Below, in pieces: positions 35,539 through 44,778 of a stretch of DNA of 50,865 nt; position 1 is the stretch's first letter; every line of letters begins with the position of its first letter. The stretch spans positions 1 through 50,865 of the forward strand of contig JAZUMF010000010.1 of NCBI GenBank assembly GCA_045603485.1. Direction: 5' to 3'. The position numbers were made by a program, and so were the translations under genes. Under the pieces are notes generated by a model. That model searched no databases and was not told the origin of the DNA. It saw only the letters and a list, made by a program, of their open reading frames with translations. The stretch is from RGIG5952 sp045603485 (lineage in GTDB: Bacteria > Verrucomicrobiota > Kiritimatiellia > RFP12 > JAAYLN01).

Positions 35539-37983
35539 ATGAAAAATCAACTATTTACATTTTTTATGGCGGTTGCATTCGCGTCATTATCGTTTTTTGC
35601 GAATGCACGCACTGTTGAGATTGCCCAAATTAACAGGGTTGACGGTTTTGCGGACTCACTTGATTTGGCACTCGGGACCACATCTGAGACAAATACGCTT
35701 TTTGTCGCATACGATGTGGTAGATAAGGGCGAGGATATTGCCGCTTGGAGTAATGTCGATTTGATTTGTGTTGTTTCTCCTGCGACTAATTCAATTACTT
35801 ATACTCTTCCTGACGGTTGGGGTGACAGATTTAATGCTCTTCGTTTTTTCTTAGCTGATGGTGTCTATTTACCATATGACTATGAGCTTGAATATTTAAT
35901 TACAGATGGCAATCAAAGATGCAAAATTTCTAAGAGGACTTTTAAGTATCTTGAGACGAAATTTGTACAGGTTGGACCAGTTAAGCTTGGAGATGGACGA
36001 GTTTTTTTGGCTGGGATTCATTCTTCTTGCTGGTATGACTTAAAGTATGTTACAGATACAACGGCAAAAACCTATGGTGGCACCATCATTAATGTTGATA
36101 CTCCTTTTGTTTTTGCAATTACAAACATCAACAACGACGCAAAGGTCTATATCAATGGTAAGCCGTCAGGTGGCATTGGTGGCGGAGCTGTTTCATATCG
36201 TTATAATTTATTGAACGGTATTTCTGATTTTTGGGTTTGCGGAACCGGCGGTAATCAACCTATGGCTGGGCATATGTATGGGGTTAAGATTTTTAATGAC
36301 GGTAAGCAAATTGCCAACCTTATTCCATGTATGAAGGATGGTGTTGCATATTTTTACGATACATTAAATAAAGCATTTGTAAGTATGTCAGGAGCTAAAG
36401 CCGGTACTACAGTTGGATATGTAAGAGATAAAGATGAGCGCGTAATCACTTCTTATTCCAGTGCTTATAAATCTGAGATTTTAATGTCTGTCTTATCCAA
36501 TATGAAAGAGCCTACAGGTATGGAGCCTATGCCTGGCAATTATGAGGGCGACGGTGTATATACGGCACCAAGTATTTCTGAAGTTGACAATATCCGTTAT
36601 ACTTGCAAGGGATATACATTGGAGGAGTTGACTGCAAACGGTTGGCAGGTGGTAGGAACTTTTCAAAATTTGTCGTATGTCTATCCCAATGATGATAAGG
36701 CTAGAAGACTGACCTGGGAGTGGGAATTAACTCATTATAAGGTTGATTTCAAGTCATATCCCGAGTCTAATGGGTCAACGGTATTAACCCCGGATATTGA
36801 AGATGGTTATTATCCTGCCGGAAGCACACTGGTATTGACGCCAAAGCCTAATTCGGGAGCTTATCACACCGGGTACTATGTGGTTTCAGACAAAGAGGTG
36901 GTATCGGGAAGTGAATATACTTTGAGACGCGCATATCCTGAGGGCGAACTCGCATTGACGATTGAATGTCCAAAGGTTATTACCAGCTATTATGCCGGAA
37001 ATTGGGGAGTTGTTGGTTCGTCTATAACAAATGGCGTTTGGGATTTAACTTTTAAGTCCATTTCTGAAGGTATAAGGATTACGGGGCATAAAGCCGGCTA
37101 TGGGAAGCTTGACTTTAGGAATTTTGAGCGGGATACAGGGCTGAAGGTTCTTTCATGCGCTCAGTTTATGGGAGAAGAAAGTTATTATAGGTCGCCGACT
37201 TCAATATATGCTCCCGATCTTTATGAAGTGTATTCACGGGCATTTCATTCTTTTTACTCTTTGACGCATTTTGAACTTTCGTCAAATCTGACATTCATTG
37301 GAAACTGTACATTTTACAATAATCATAACCTGACTAATATCAGTCCAAAGGTATTTCCTAAATTATCAAGCATTGGAGATCAGGCATTTGATTTATGCAC
37401 TAAGTTAACAGGCGACTATGAGTTTTTGGCTTGTAAAAAATTGGAGACCAAGTATTCATTCTCTTCTGTCAAGATTACAAGCATAAAGCTTCCTGCTTGT
37501 ATAGATGTTTGCAGATCTGCATTTGTAAATTGCACAAAACTTACCAATGTCGTCATATATGCGACGACACTCGGTGACAGTGTTTTTTCTGGGGCCTCTT
37601 CATTGAAGACTATTTCATTTACAAATCCAAAGGGGCTTTCGTCATTACCTAGTTACATTTTTAACGGCGCGAACGCTCTTACCGATATCTGGTATTATGG
37701 AACAAATGCGCCAGCTTCAATCGGGAGTAGCGTATTTAATGTTTCATCTCCATATCCCAAAATACATGTAAGGAATAATAACGACATAGAGGGTTGGGAG
37801 GCGTTGGCTAATCGAGTGGCGGTTACTTCTGATCCTACAAAGGCCTTAACTGCTTCTGATAAGGCAAGAGCTGATTATCCCGGCCGCCGTACAATCGGTT
37901 TCATATCTTCAAGCTCAAGCAAAAATTACGCTTGGATTGTTAAATGGCCAGTCGATATCACAACATTCTTTATGGTGCGGTAG
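35539..37983 (+). CDS. Secreted BspA-like leucine-rich repeat surface protein
   Basis: An 814-residue protein with a signal peptide (hydrophobic stretch to FFANA, cut before RT). The N-terminal third has a LamG-like region with FVFAITNINN, KVYINGKPSGG and HMYGVKIFNDGKQI followed by LIPCMKDGVAYFYDT. A short repeat-like beta domain is near 410-470. From about 500 there are BspA-type (LRR_5) repeats: SIGDQAF, LGDSVFSGASSL and IFNGANALTDIWYYG. Such proteins sit on the cell surface and bind glycans or host proteins. ATG 35539 gives the signal peptide; upstream in-frame codons would not. It lies divergent from the beta-helix protein. Confidence 0.8.
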   Translation: MKNQLFTFFMAVAFASLSFFANARTVEIAQINRVDGFADSLDLALGTTSETNTLFVAYDVVDKGEDIAAWSNVDLICVVSPATNSITYTLPDGWGDRFNALRFFLADGVYLPYDYELEYLITDGNQRCKISKRTFKYLETKFVQVGPVKLGDGRVFLAGIHSSCWYDLKYVTDTTAKTYGGTIINVDTPFVFAITNINNDAKVYINGKPSGGIGGGAVSYRYNLLNGISDFWVCGTGGNQPMAGHMYGVKIFNDGKQIANLIPCMKDGVAYFYDTLNKAFVSMSGAKAGTTVGYVRDKDERVITSYSSAYKSEILMSVLSNMKEPTGMEPMPGNYEGDGVYTAPSISEVDNIRYTCKGYTLEELTANGWQVVGTFQNLSYVYPNDDKARRLTWEWELTHYKVDFKSYPESNGSTVLTPDIEDGYYPAGSTLVLTPKPNSGAYHTGYYVVSDKEVVSGSEYTLRRAYPEGELALTIECPKVITSYYAGNWGVVGSSITNGVWDLTFKSISEGIRITGHKAGYGKLDFRNFERDTGLKVLSCAQFMGEESYYRSPTSIYAPDLYEVYSRAFHSFYSLTHFELSSNLTFIGNCTFYNNHNLTNISPKVFPKLSSIGDQAFDLCTKLTGDYEFLACKKLETKYSFSSVKITSIKLPACIDVCRSAFVNCTKLTNVVIYATTLGDSVFSGASSLKTISFTNPKGLSSLPSYIFNGANALTDIWYYGTNAPASIGSSVFNVSSPYPKIHVRNNNDIEGWEALANRVAVTSDPTKALTASDKARADYPGRRTIGFISSSSSKNYAWIVKWPVDITTFFMVR

Positions 37984-38019
37984 AGTATCATAGCGTATAA
38001 TGTACGGGAAGTCGATTTG

Positions 38020-38028
38020 TGATATACT
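38020..38028 (+). promoter_or_regulatory. Extended -10 promoter of mutL (leaderless)
   Basis: TGA followed by TATACT (38023-38028) is an extended -10. Only six bases separate it from the GTG start at 38035, and there is no Shine-Dalgarno sequence. Transcription should begin at or next to the G of the start codon. Confidence 0.55.
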
Positions 38029-38034
38029 AGATTT

Positions 38035-39846
38035 GTGAAGGAAAGAAAGCATATTAAACTGCTCCCGGTTGCCGTTGCAAATAAAATCGCAGCGGGCGAG
38101 GTTGTGGAGCGCCCTGCATCGGTTGTCAAAGAGTTTATGGAAAACGCCTTTGACGCTGAGGCTACTCGTGTTGTAGTCTCAATTGAAGAGGGCGGAAGGA
38201 AGTTGATTTCGATTGCCGATAACGGCACGGGGATGGAGCATGATGACGCGTTGATGTGTCTTGAGCCTCAGGCAACCAGCAAAATCTCGGATGTTGACGA
38301 TATCGAGAAGATTTCAACATACGGCTTTCGCGGTGAGGCTGTGCCTTCTGTTGCCGCCGTTTCCCGTTTGACGATTAAGACGGCAGTTGAGGGCGAGGGT
38401 GCCGGTACATGTGTTGAGGTTGAGGGCGGCACGGTTCGTTCTGTCTCTTCTGTAGGCTTCCCTCAGGGGACGACTTTTGAGATTCGCGATTTGTTTTTCA
38501 ATGTTCCGGCCAGGCGGAAATTTCTTAAAAGTCAAGCCACTGAGCAATCTCATATCAGAACGGTTTTTAATTTGCAGGCGCTTTGTCATCCGGAAGCGTC
38601 ACTAAAACTTCAGATTGAAGGTCGCGATGTCGTCTCTTTGGCTGGCGGCGCTTCATTGAAGGAGCGTATTCACGATCTCTTCGGCGCTGCGTTTTTGGAG
38701 ATGCTGCGACCTGTCGAGTATAAATGCGGGGTTGTTTCGGTGAGCGGCTTTGTAGGATTGCCTTCATTGACACGCGGTGACCGTAGCGAGCAATATGTTT
38801 TTATCAATAAGAGGGCTGCCTCGGCTCCAATAATTCCTTATGCTCTAAAAGAGGCTTATCCTCCGCTTGACGGCGACCGCAAGCCCATTGCGATTCTCTT
38901 TATAGATGTCCCCCCGACCGAGGTTGATGTTAATGTCCATCCGACCAAGCGAGAGGTGAGGTTCCGTGATGCGCGAGGTGTGCGTGATGCGATAATTCTC
39001 GCTGTCCAAAAGGCCTTAGGAATAGGTTCCTTTGCAAATATGGAGTTTACGACCGGGATAGATAACGAAACTGGTATGCCGAATATCAGCTCCAGGCCAT
39101 CTGTTGTCCGTCAGCCTGCGGCTCCTTATGGCGGAGCGCCAATGGATTTGCCGCCGCCGCAGGTTGCACCTGCGCCGTCTTCTAAGTATGCTCAGACCTC
39201 TCTTCTTGAATTATCTCAAGATGGCGATTCTGAGGTGCTCGGCAATGCCCCCTCTCAAGACAGTATCTGGAGCTGGTGCCGCATATTGGGGCAGATACAA
39301 GGCGGATATGTCATTCTTGAGACTGACGAGGGCTTTGTTGTTCTTGATCCTAAGGCCGCTCATGAGCGCGTTTTGTATGACCGTATGGTTAATGGCCTTA
39401 GCGGAAAGTCCGAATCGCAGCCATTGCTTTTGCCTGAAACCGTCACATTGCCTCCATTGGATGCAGGTCTTATTACTGAAAATCTGGATTCTCTTAGGGC
39501 AATGGGTTTTGGCATAGATATTTTCGGCGATAACGCCTTTGTTATCGAGGCCCTTCCGCTCGGAATCGAGAAGGTTGATTTGAGGTCTTTTTTAAGTGAG
39601 GTGGCGAATGGACTTTCATGTGCCTCCGTTAAAAAGGGCGTACCCGATTGGAAGGCTAGGGCGCTTGCACAATCGGCAGCTCTCTCGGCGGTATCTCGTA
39701 TGGAGACCATTCCCTATAAAGCCTTATCAAAGCTTGTTGATGATTTATCTAAAACCAGCAAGCCGTATACAAGCCCTAGAGGCAAGCCTACAATGTTCTT
39801 TACCTCAACCAGAGAGCTTGACCGTAGGTTTGGTATTGTAAAGTGA
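38035..39846 (+). CDS. mutL: DNA mismatch repair protein MutL
   Basis: A 603-residue GHKL ATPase. N-terminal motifs are KIAAGEVVERP, EFMENAFDAEA (catalytic Glu and Asn), DNGTGME and TYGFRGEAV; ATP lid and transducer domain follow (HPTKREVRF). The C-terminal dimerisation domain has AAHERVLYDRM. The usual endonuclease motif D-Q-H-A of endonuclease-type MutL reads D-P-K-A here, so the nicking function may be lost. The GTG start is set by homology of the following KLLPVAVANKIAAGEV; there is no ribosome binding site. mutS is not in the window. An ATPase gene of the Opp type starts ten bases later. Confidence 0.93.
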   Translation: MKERKHIKLLPVAVANKIAAGEVVERPASVVKEFMENAFDAEATRVVVSIEEGGRKLISIADNGTGMEHDDALMCLEPQATSKISDVDDIEKISTYGFRGEAVPSVAAVSRLTIKTAVEGEGAGTCVEVEGGTVRSVSSVGFPQGTTFEIRDLFFNVPARRKFLKSQATEQSHIRTVFNLQALCHPEASLKLQIEGRDVVSLAGGASLKERIHDLFGAAFLEMLRPVEYKCGVVSVSGFVGLPSLTRGDRSEQYVFINKRAASAPIIPYALKEAYPPLDGDRKPIAILFIDVPPTEVDVNVHPTKREVRFRDARGVRDAIILAVQKALGIGSFANMEFTTGIDNETGMPNISSRPSVVRQPAAPYGGAPMDLPPPQVAPAPSSKYAQTSLLELSQDGDSEVLGNAPSQDSIWSWCRILGQIQGGYVILETDEGFVVLDPKAAHERVLYDRMVNGLSGKSESQPLLLPETVTLPPLDAGLITENLDSLRAMGFGIDIFGDNAFVIEALPLGIEKVDLRSFLSEVANGLSCASVKKGVPDWKARALAQSAALSAVSRMETIPYKALSKLVDDLSKTSKPYTSPRGKPTMFFTSTRELDRRFGIVK

Positions 39847-39856
39847 GGCTTTTAAC

Positions 39857-40852
39857 ATGGAAACTTTGTTAAATGTCAAAAACCTTTCTGTGGGTTATTA
39901 TGGCGATACTGGTAGAGATGTCGCAGTTGACAATGTTTCATTTTCTGTAGCGCGCGGAGAAATCCTTTGTATTGTCGGAGAGTCAGGCTGCGGAAAGTCT
40001 ACATTGGCGATGGCCATTCCGAGGTTGCTTCCCGAGCCACCCGCTTTTATCGATGCCGAATCGATTAAGCTTTGCGGCGAAGAGCTTTTATCTTTGCCGA
40101 GGAATGGCTTTTGCAAGATTCGCGGATCTCGCATAGGCGTTATCTTTCAAGAGCCCATGACGGCACTTTCTCCTTTACATCGAATCGGCGACCAGCTTGA
40201 AGAGGCTGTGTCCCTTCATCGTCAGATGGGTAAGGTTGAACTTAGGCGTTTGGTTCTGGATTGGCTTGAACGCGTCGGTATTCCCGATCCTTCGCGTGCT
40301 CTTTTGTCTTATCCGTATGAGTTGTCAGGTGGCATGCAGCAGCGGGTTATGATAGCAATGGCGCTTATCAACGATCCTGATTTGGTAATAGCTGATGAAC
40401 CCACGACAGCTTTGGATGTGACTACGCAATCTCAAGTGCTTGAGCTTGTCCGTAAGCTTGTCGGCAAGAAGAGCGGTTTACTGCTGATTACCCACGATAT
40501 GGGTGTCGTGCGTTCAATGGCAACGCGCGTCGCGGTCATGTATGCAGGGCGTATAATCGAGACGGCTTCTTGCAATGACCTTTTTTCATCCCCAAGCCAT
40601 CCCTATACAAGAGCGTTGCTTTCGTCAATGCCAACCCTTGCGACAAGGGGGCGGCCTTTGCCGGTTATAGAGGGCTTTGTGCCTACATTGGCCGAATGCG
40701 CGTCCTTGAAGGGATGCCGCTTTAGTCCGCGATGCAAATACGGTAAGGAATGCAATGCCGATGATACCGTTATCGCATTTGAGGGAGCAGAGGGAGCCCG
40801 TACATCCAGGTGCCGATTCGCATACGAGAAATCGTTGGAGGCGCGGAAATGA
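39857..40852 (+). CDS. oppD: Oligopeptide/dipeptide ABC transporter ATPase (OppD/DppD-like)
   Basis: A 331-residue ATPase with Walker A GESGCGKST, LSGGMQQR signature, LVIADEPTTALD Walker B and the C-terminal oligopeptide-type CRFSPRCKYG motif that sets OppD/DppD apart from other ABC ATPases. It powers import of peptides or nickel-type ligands. The start has a GAGG site. It is cotranscribed with mutL and an OppF-type partner, but no permease or binding protein is nearby. Confidence 0.88.
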   Translation: METLLNVKNLSVGYYGDTGRDVAVDNVSFSVARGEILCIVGESGCGKSTLAMAIPRLLPEPPAFIDAESIKLCGEELLSLPRNGFCKIRGSRIGVIFQEPMTALSPLHRIGDQLEEAVSLHRQMGKVELRRLVLDWLERVGIPDPSRALLSYPYELSGGMQQRVMIAMALINDPDLVIADEPTTALDVTTQSQVLELVRKLVGKKSGLLLITHDMGVVRSMATRVAVMYAGRIIETASCNDLFSSPSHPYTRALLSSMPTLATRGRPLPVIEGFVPTLAECASLKGCRFSPRCKYGKECNADDTVIAFEGAEGARTSRCRFAYEKSLEARK

Positions 40853-41634
40853 GCAAGTGTGTTCTTTCTGTAGAGAATCTTCGTGTTTGGTATCCCGTAA
40901 AACGCGGCATTCTGGCTCGAACAGTCGATTTTGTCAAGGCAGTTGACGGTGTTGACTTCAACCTTGACGAAGGTGAAGTTTTGGGAATAGTAGGAGAGTC
41001 AGGTTCAGGTAAGACGACTCTGTCTAGGGCTGTTCTCGGGCTTGAGCCTCTCCATAGCGGAAGTATTAAAATCTTTGGGAACGACCTCTCTAAGTTGAAG
41101 GGAAATGACCTGCGCAAACTTCGCCAGAGCCTTCAGGTGGTTTTTCAGGATCCCTTTGCGTCGCTTAATCCTCGACATACGGTTCTTGATTTATTGACAG
41201 AGGCAATGGTCGCTCATGGGCTAATATCACCAAAAGAACGCATTTCAGAGGCAAAACGCCTCTTGGGCGAAGTAGGGCTGCCCGCTGATATCTTGGACCG
41301 CTATCCCCATGCCTTTTCAGGTGGACAGCGCCAACGAATTGCTATTGCCCGCGCCCTCTCTTTGTCACCTAAGATTGTAATTTGCGATGAAGCGGTCAGT
41401 GCATTAGACCTCTCTGTCAGAGCCCAAATCCTCAATCTTCTTTTAGATTTGCGCTCACGCCACGGTATCGCTTTTATCTTTATTACCCACGACATAGGAG
41501 TCGTTGGTCACATTGCTGACAGGGTGGCTGTCATGCACCACGGAAGATTTGTTGAGATAGGCGATGCGGAACGCGTTCTTTCAGAACCCAAAGCCGATTA
41601 CACAAAGACACTTCTTGCCAGTGCGCCGCTTTAG
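40849..41634 (+). CDS. oppF: Oligopeptide/dipeptide ABC transporter ATPase (OppF/DppF-like)
   Basis: A 261-residue ATPase with Walker A GESGSGKTT, FSGGQRQRIAIARAL and VICDEAVSALD. It starts by ATGA overlap with the upstream OppD-like gene, with GGAGG seven bases before ATG 40849, which decides against the longer upstream reading. OppD/OppF pairs form the heterodimeric motor of peptide importers. No C-terminal oligopeptide extension is present, so it is a short OppF. No membrane or binding protein genes adjoin. Confidence 0.88.
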   Translation: MSKCVLSVENLRVWYPVKRGILARTVDFVKAVDGVDFNLDEGEVLGIVGESGSGKTTLSRAVLGLEPLHSGSIKIFGNDLSKLKGNDLRKLRQSLQVVFQDPFASLNPRHTVLDLLTEAMVAHGLISPKERISEAKRLLGEVGLPADILDRYPHAFSGGQRQRIAIARALSLSPKIVICDEAVSALDLSVRAQILNLLLDLRSRHGIAFIFITHDIGVVGHIADRVAVMHHGRFVEIGDAERVLSEPKADYTKTLLASAPL

Positions 41635-41657
41635 CGGTACTATTCTCAGGAGTAGAA

Positions 41658-42878
41658 ATGCAGAATACCATTTTGAATCAGGAAAAGTCATGCAATTTAT
41701 CTGAATCACTTCGCCTCTATGCGGTTTCAGACTGCGGTGGAGCAATCGAGGATATCAAATCGTCGATAGAGTCGGGAGTTACATTTTTCCAGTTACGGGA
41801 AAAGAACCTCTCTTTTGATGATTTTTGCGAAAAAGCATGCAAAATCCGTGAATTCTGTCCTCCATCCATTCCTTTTGTGATAAATGATAATCTCGATGTG
41901 GCTTTAGCCTGTAATGCGGATGGATTGCATATCGGTCAAAGCGACGGGTCTGTGCGGGAGGCTCGCATTAAACTTGGAAGGGATAAGATATTGGGAGTCT
42001 CGGCAACAACCGTCGCCGAGGCAATACAAGCCGAGGCTGACGGAGCTGATTATCTAGGGGTAGGGGCTGTATTCCCTACATCCACTAAAGCCGACGCGGC
42101 GGAAGTGTCATACAATACGCTTCGTGCCATTTGCCTTTCAGTTAAGATTCCCGTTGTCGCAATAGGCGGAATTTCTGCTTCAAATCTTAATACGCTAGCA
42201 GGAAGCGGAATTAAAGGAGTTGCGCTTGTTTCCGCTATTTATGGTCAAAAAGATATTCCCGCTGCCGTGAATAAATTAGATTCATTAACAAAAGCCATGG
42301 TCGCACAGCCTCTTCGTGGGCGTCGTGCCGCAATAGTTGACCTAGATGGCGTTGTTTTAGATTCGCTTGGCACATGGCAAGAGATAGACCGTCGTTATCT
42401 TGAAGCGCATAGACTTTCAGGAAGACCCGATATCGTAAACCGTCTTAATAATTCAACGACACTTCTTGATGCTGCGGTTTACCTTTATCAAGAATGTGGC
42501 ATAGAGAAAAGTCCCGAAGGTATTTGTGAGGAATTCGAGAGGCTTCTTGGTGATTTTTACCGCTATGAGTTAAAGCTCATGGACGGCGCCCTTGAAGCTT
42601 TGACTAAACTAAAGGAAAAAGGATTTTCCCTTGCCCTTGCAACTGCCTCATCCAATGAATTAGCGCATGCCGCCTTACGCAGAAACGGTGCTGAAAATTT
42701 CTTTGACCATTTCTTCTGCAATGCCGATAAGATGGAGACGACTACCTTTTATAATGCTATAGAAGCACTCGGAACAGGCATTGACGAAACAGTCGTTTTT
42801 GACGATTTGCCCAAAATTCAAGCTAAAGCGTCCTCCTTAGGCTTTAGGGTCTATGGTGCTCTCAATGAACTTGAATAA
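41658..42878 (+). CDS. thiE: Fusion of thiamine-phosphate synthase (ThiE) and a HAD-family phosphatase/phosphoglucomutase-like domain
   Basis: A 406-residue fusion. Residues ~18-210 are a ThiE/TenI TIM barrel: FFQLREKNLS, FVINDNLDVAL, GLHIGQSD, YLGVGAVFPTSTK and VAIGGISASNL are all visible. Residues ~222-406 are a beta-phosphoglucomutase-like HAD domain with nucleophile DxD (D228-L-D230) in IVDLDGVVLDS, TASSNE and a late VFDDLPKIQAKA. ThiE makes thiamine monophosphate; the HAD domain could remove a phosphate from a thiamine intermediate, but that link is inference. AGGAG precedes the start. It lies 23 bases downstream of the OppF-like gene. Confidence 0.9.
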   Translation: MQNTILNQEKSCNLSESLRLYAVSDCGGAIEDIKSSIESGVTFFQLREKNLSFDDFCEKACKIREFCPPSIPFVINDNLDVALACNADGLHIGQSDGSVREARIKLGRDKILGVSATTVAEAIQAEADGADYLGVGAVFPTSTKADAAEVSYNTLRAICLSVKIPVVAIGGISASNLNTLAGSGIKGVALVSAIYGQKDIPAAVNKLDSLTKAMVAQPLRGRRAAIVDLDGVVLDSLGTWQEIDRRYLEAHRLSGRPDIVNRLNNSTTLLDAAVYLYQECGIEKSPEGICEEFERLLGDFYRYELKLMDGALEALTKLKEKGFSLALATASSNELAHAALRRNGAENFFDHFFCNADKMETTTFYNAIEALGTGIDETVVFDDLPKIQAKASSLGFRVYGALNELE

Positions 42879-43020
42879 TGCCGCTAGACTACAGATGCCG
42901 CAAAGAGGCCAGTAAAGCGGTCCCTTTCTGAATTTAGCTTTGGTGCGACAGTCTTTGCGAACAGTTGAATTATCGGTGAATTTGTTTCGACTATGCAGTA
43001 GTTGCAAGGTGAATTGTCTA

Positions 43021-44304
43021 TTACCTGACGGTCGGTATTGAGTCCCACTTTGTTGTGTAACAAGGAGAGAGCATTTCGCGTTTCATGGCCCAAGGGCGTT
43101 CAATTCCCTCTGAAAGGGTGAATATCTTGCCTTTGCCAAATTTGCGGTTGATGGCGTCCATCGCTTTTGAGGCTTTTTCCAGCCTGTCATTTTTTTCAGT
43201 AGATATGAAGAGGTCTCCTTGGCGTTGCTCCTCGGGCTCAAATCCATATAGTATAATGCCAGCTTTTTTATAGCGTCTGCCCTTCACGAAGAGTCCCCTG
43301 ATTTTGGGTTGTACCGCTTTAAGCATTAAAGATGTGGCAGCGGTAGCCATATCAAAGGCTACTGTTGCAGATGTTATTCCCCCCGAGTAGCTCCAAAGTC
43401 TTCTTGCTTCATCGCTAAGGTGCTCTTCTGGATAATGTTGCAAGAAGATGTTGGCGCCCGCCGCGCGAAGATGCTGTTTGCGTAATTTTTCGGCTGCGCG
43501 TGAGAGGTAATATGAAGCGGCTTCTTCAATGGCTGTGACCTCAGTCACAGGGGAGCCGAAGGAGCGTGTACATGAGATGCTGTTTGAAGCTGTTTCTCCG
43601 TAATTTTCAAAGCCTATTGCCTGTTTTCCACGCAATTCCTGCGCCGTTCTGGCAAGGGTGACTCCGTATGCCTTGCGAAGTCTGTTTTCATCGGTGGCGG
43701 CTAATTGAAGAGCTGTGCGGATTCCGATTCTGTTGAGACCTTCTGCCGTTCGTCTGCCTACGCCCCAGACTTCTTCAACGGGGAGATCGTGAAGTATCTG
43801 AGAGTTGTCGGCAGGCATAATAAAGACGCCGTCGGATGTTTTTTTAGCGATATGGTTAGCTATTTTTGCAAGAGTTTTGGTTTGAGCAAAACCGACACCG
43901 CACGGAATACCGACCCATTGAAGAATGGTTTTGCGTATCATTTTTGCATAGTCAAGGAGCGCAGCACTTCCACCTTGTATGTTGACATGGATAAAAGCTT
44001 CATCAATTGAGTATTGTTCAACCTGTAACGCAAATCTAGAAAGCGTTTCTATAACTCTTCTTGATATGTCCCCGTAGAGCTCGTAGTTGCTTGAGCGAAA
44101 TATTATGCCGTGTCTTTTTTCCTGGTCTCGAAGTTTGAAATAGGGGGTGCCCATAGGTATGTCAAGGGCTTTGAATTCGTATGAGCGTGATATTACGCAT
44201 CCGTCATTATTGGATAATACGGCAACGGGGCGTCCTTCAAGAGTTGGGTCAAAGATACGCTCGCAGCTTACATAAAAGTTGTTACCGTCGACGAGACCAA
44301 TCAT
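43021..44304 (-). CDS. umuC: Y-family DNA polymerase V catalytic subunit
   Basis: A 427-residue UmuC: MIGLVDGNNFYVSCERIF with the first metal-binding Asp, YSIDEAFIHV with the catalytic Asp-Glu pair, GVGRRTAEGLNRIGI helix-hairpin-helix and a C-terminal little-finger domain. It is the translesion polymerase that works with processed UmuD. The start overlaps umuD by four bases (ATGA). No SOS box of the E. coli type was seen upstream. Confidence 0.93.
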   Translation of the reverse strand: MIGLVDGNNFYVSCERIFDPTLEGRPVAVLSNNDGCVISRSYEFKALDIPMGTPYFKLRDQEKRHGIIFRSSNYELYGDISRRVIETLSRFALQVEQYSIDEAFIHVNIQGGSAALLDYAKMIRKTILQWVGIPCGVGFAQTKTLAKIANHIAKKTSDGVFIMPADNSQILHDLPVEEVWGVGRRTAEGLNRIGIRTALQLAATDENRLRKAYGVTLARTAQELRGKQAIGFENYGETASNSISCTRSFGSPVTEVTAIEEAASYYLSRAAEKLRKQHLRAAGANIFLQHYPEEHLSDEARRLWSYSGGITSATVAFDMATAATSLMLKAVQPKIRGLFVKGRRYKKAGIILYGFEPEEQRQGDLFISTEKNDRLEKASKAMDAINRKFGKGKIFTLSEGIERPWAMKREMLSPCYTTKWDSIPTVR

Positions 44305-44765
44305 TGGTTTTTAGCTCGCTTGAATTGGCGAAGAAGCCCTGTGACGACACCGAATATGCGGCATTCGGTCTCTCCTGAAAAGACAATTGGCTTATATTTG
44401 GGATTTTCGGCGACGAGGGAGATTTTTCCATCGCCGTTATGTAGTCTTTTGACGGTGAAATCACCGTCAACACAGGCTATTACGATACTTCCGTCGACGG
44501 CATTTTGCGATCTGTCTACGACGAGAATGTCGTCTTCATAAATCCCGACGCCTTCCATTGAATCTCCCGAAACTCTTACAAAGAATGTGGCAGGGGGATT
44601 ACGAACCATAAGTTCGTTTAAATCTAAAGGTTCTTCGGCATATTGCTCGGCCGGTGAGGGAAAGCCTGCGGCAACACGAGTTGCCATAAGCGGCGGCGAG
44701 GCAGAGGTCTTTGCCGTATTGTTGCTTATGGATGGTATAAAGCTGCCGATTGTTTTATGCGTCAT
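44301..44765 (-). CDS. umuD: UmuD-type S24 self-cleaving protein
   Basis: A 154-residue S24 peptidase protein. The cleavage site is Ala33-Gly34 in RVAAGFPSPAE; nucleophile Ser69 is in VSGDSMEGVGI and catalytic Lys106 in FTVKRL. There is no DNA-binding domain, as in UmuD and unlike LexA. RecA-stimulated cleavage would give UmuD', the partner of UmuC, which it overlaps by four bases. It begins 13 bases after the XRE-cupin gene; no ribosome binding site is clear. Confidence 0.93.
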   Translation of the reverse strand: MTHKTIGSFIPSISNNTAKTSASPPLMATRVAAGFPSPAEQYAEEPLDLNELMVRNPPATFFVRVSGDSMEGVGIYEDDILVVDRSQNAVDGSIVIACVDGDFTVKRLHNGDGKISLVAENPKYKPIVFSGETECRIFGVVTGLLRQFKRAKNQ

Positions 44766-44778
44766 AAATCGGAACGCA

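Noticed and set aside
42884..43093. Small gene between the ThiE fusion and umuC
   Set aside because: It overlaps the 3' end of umuC in another frame, and no ribosome binding site or family feature supports it.
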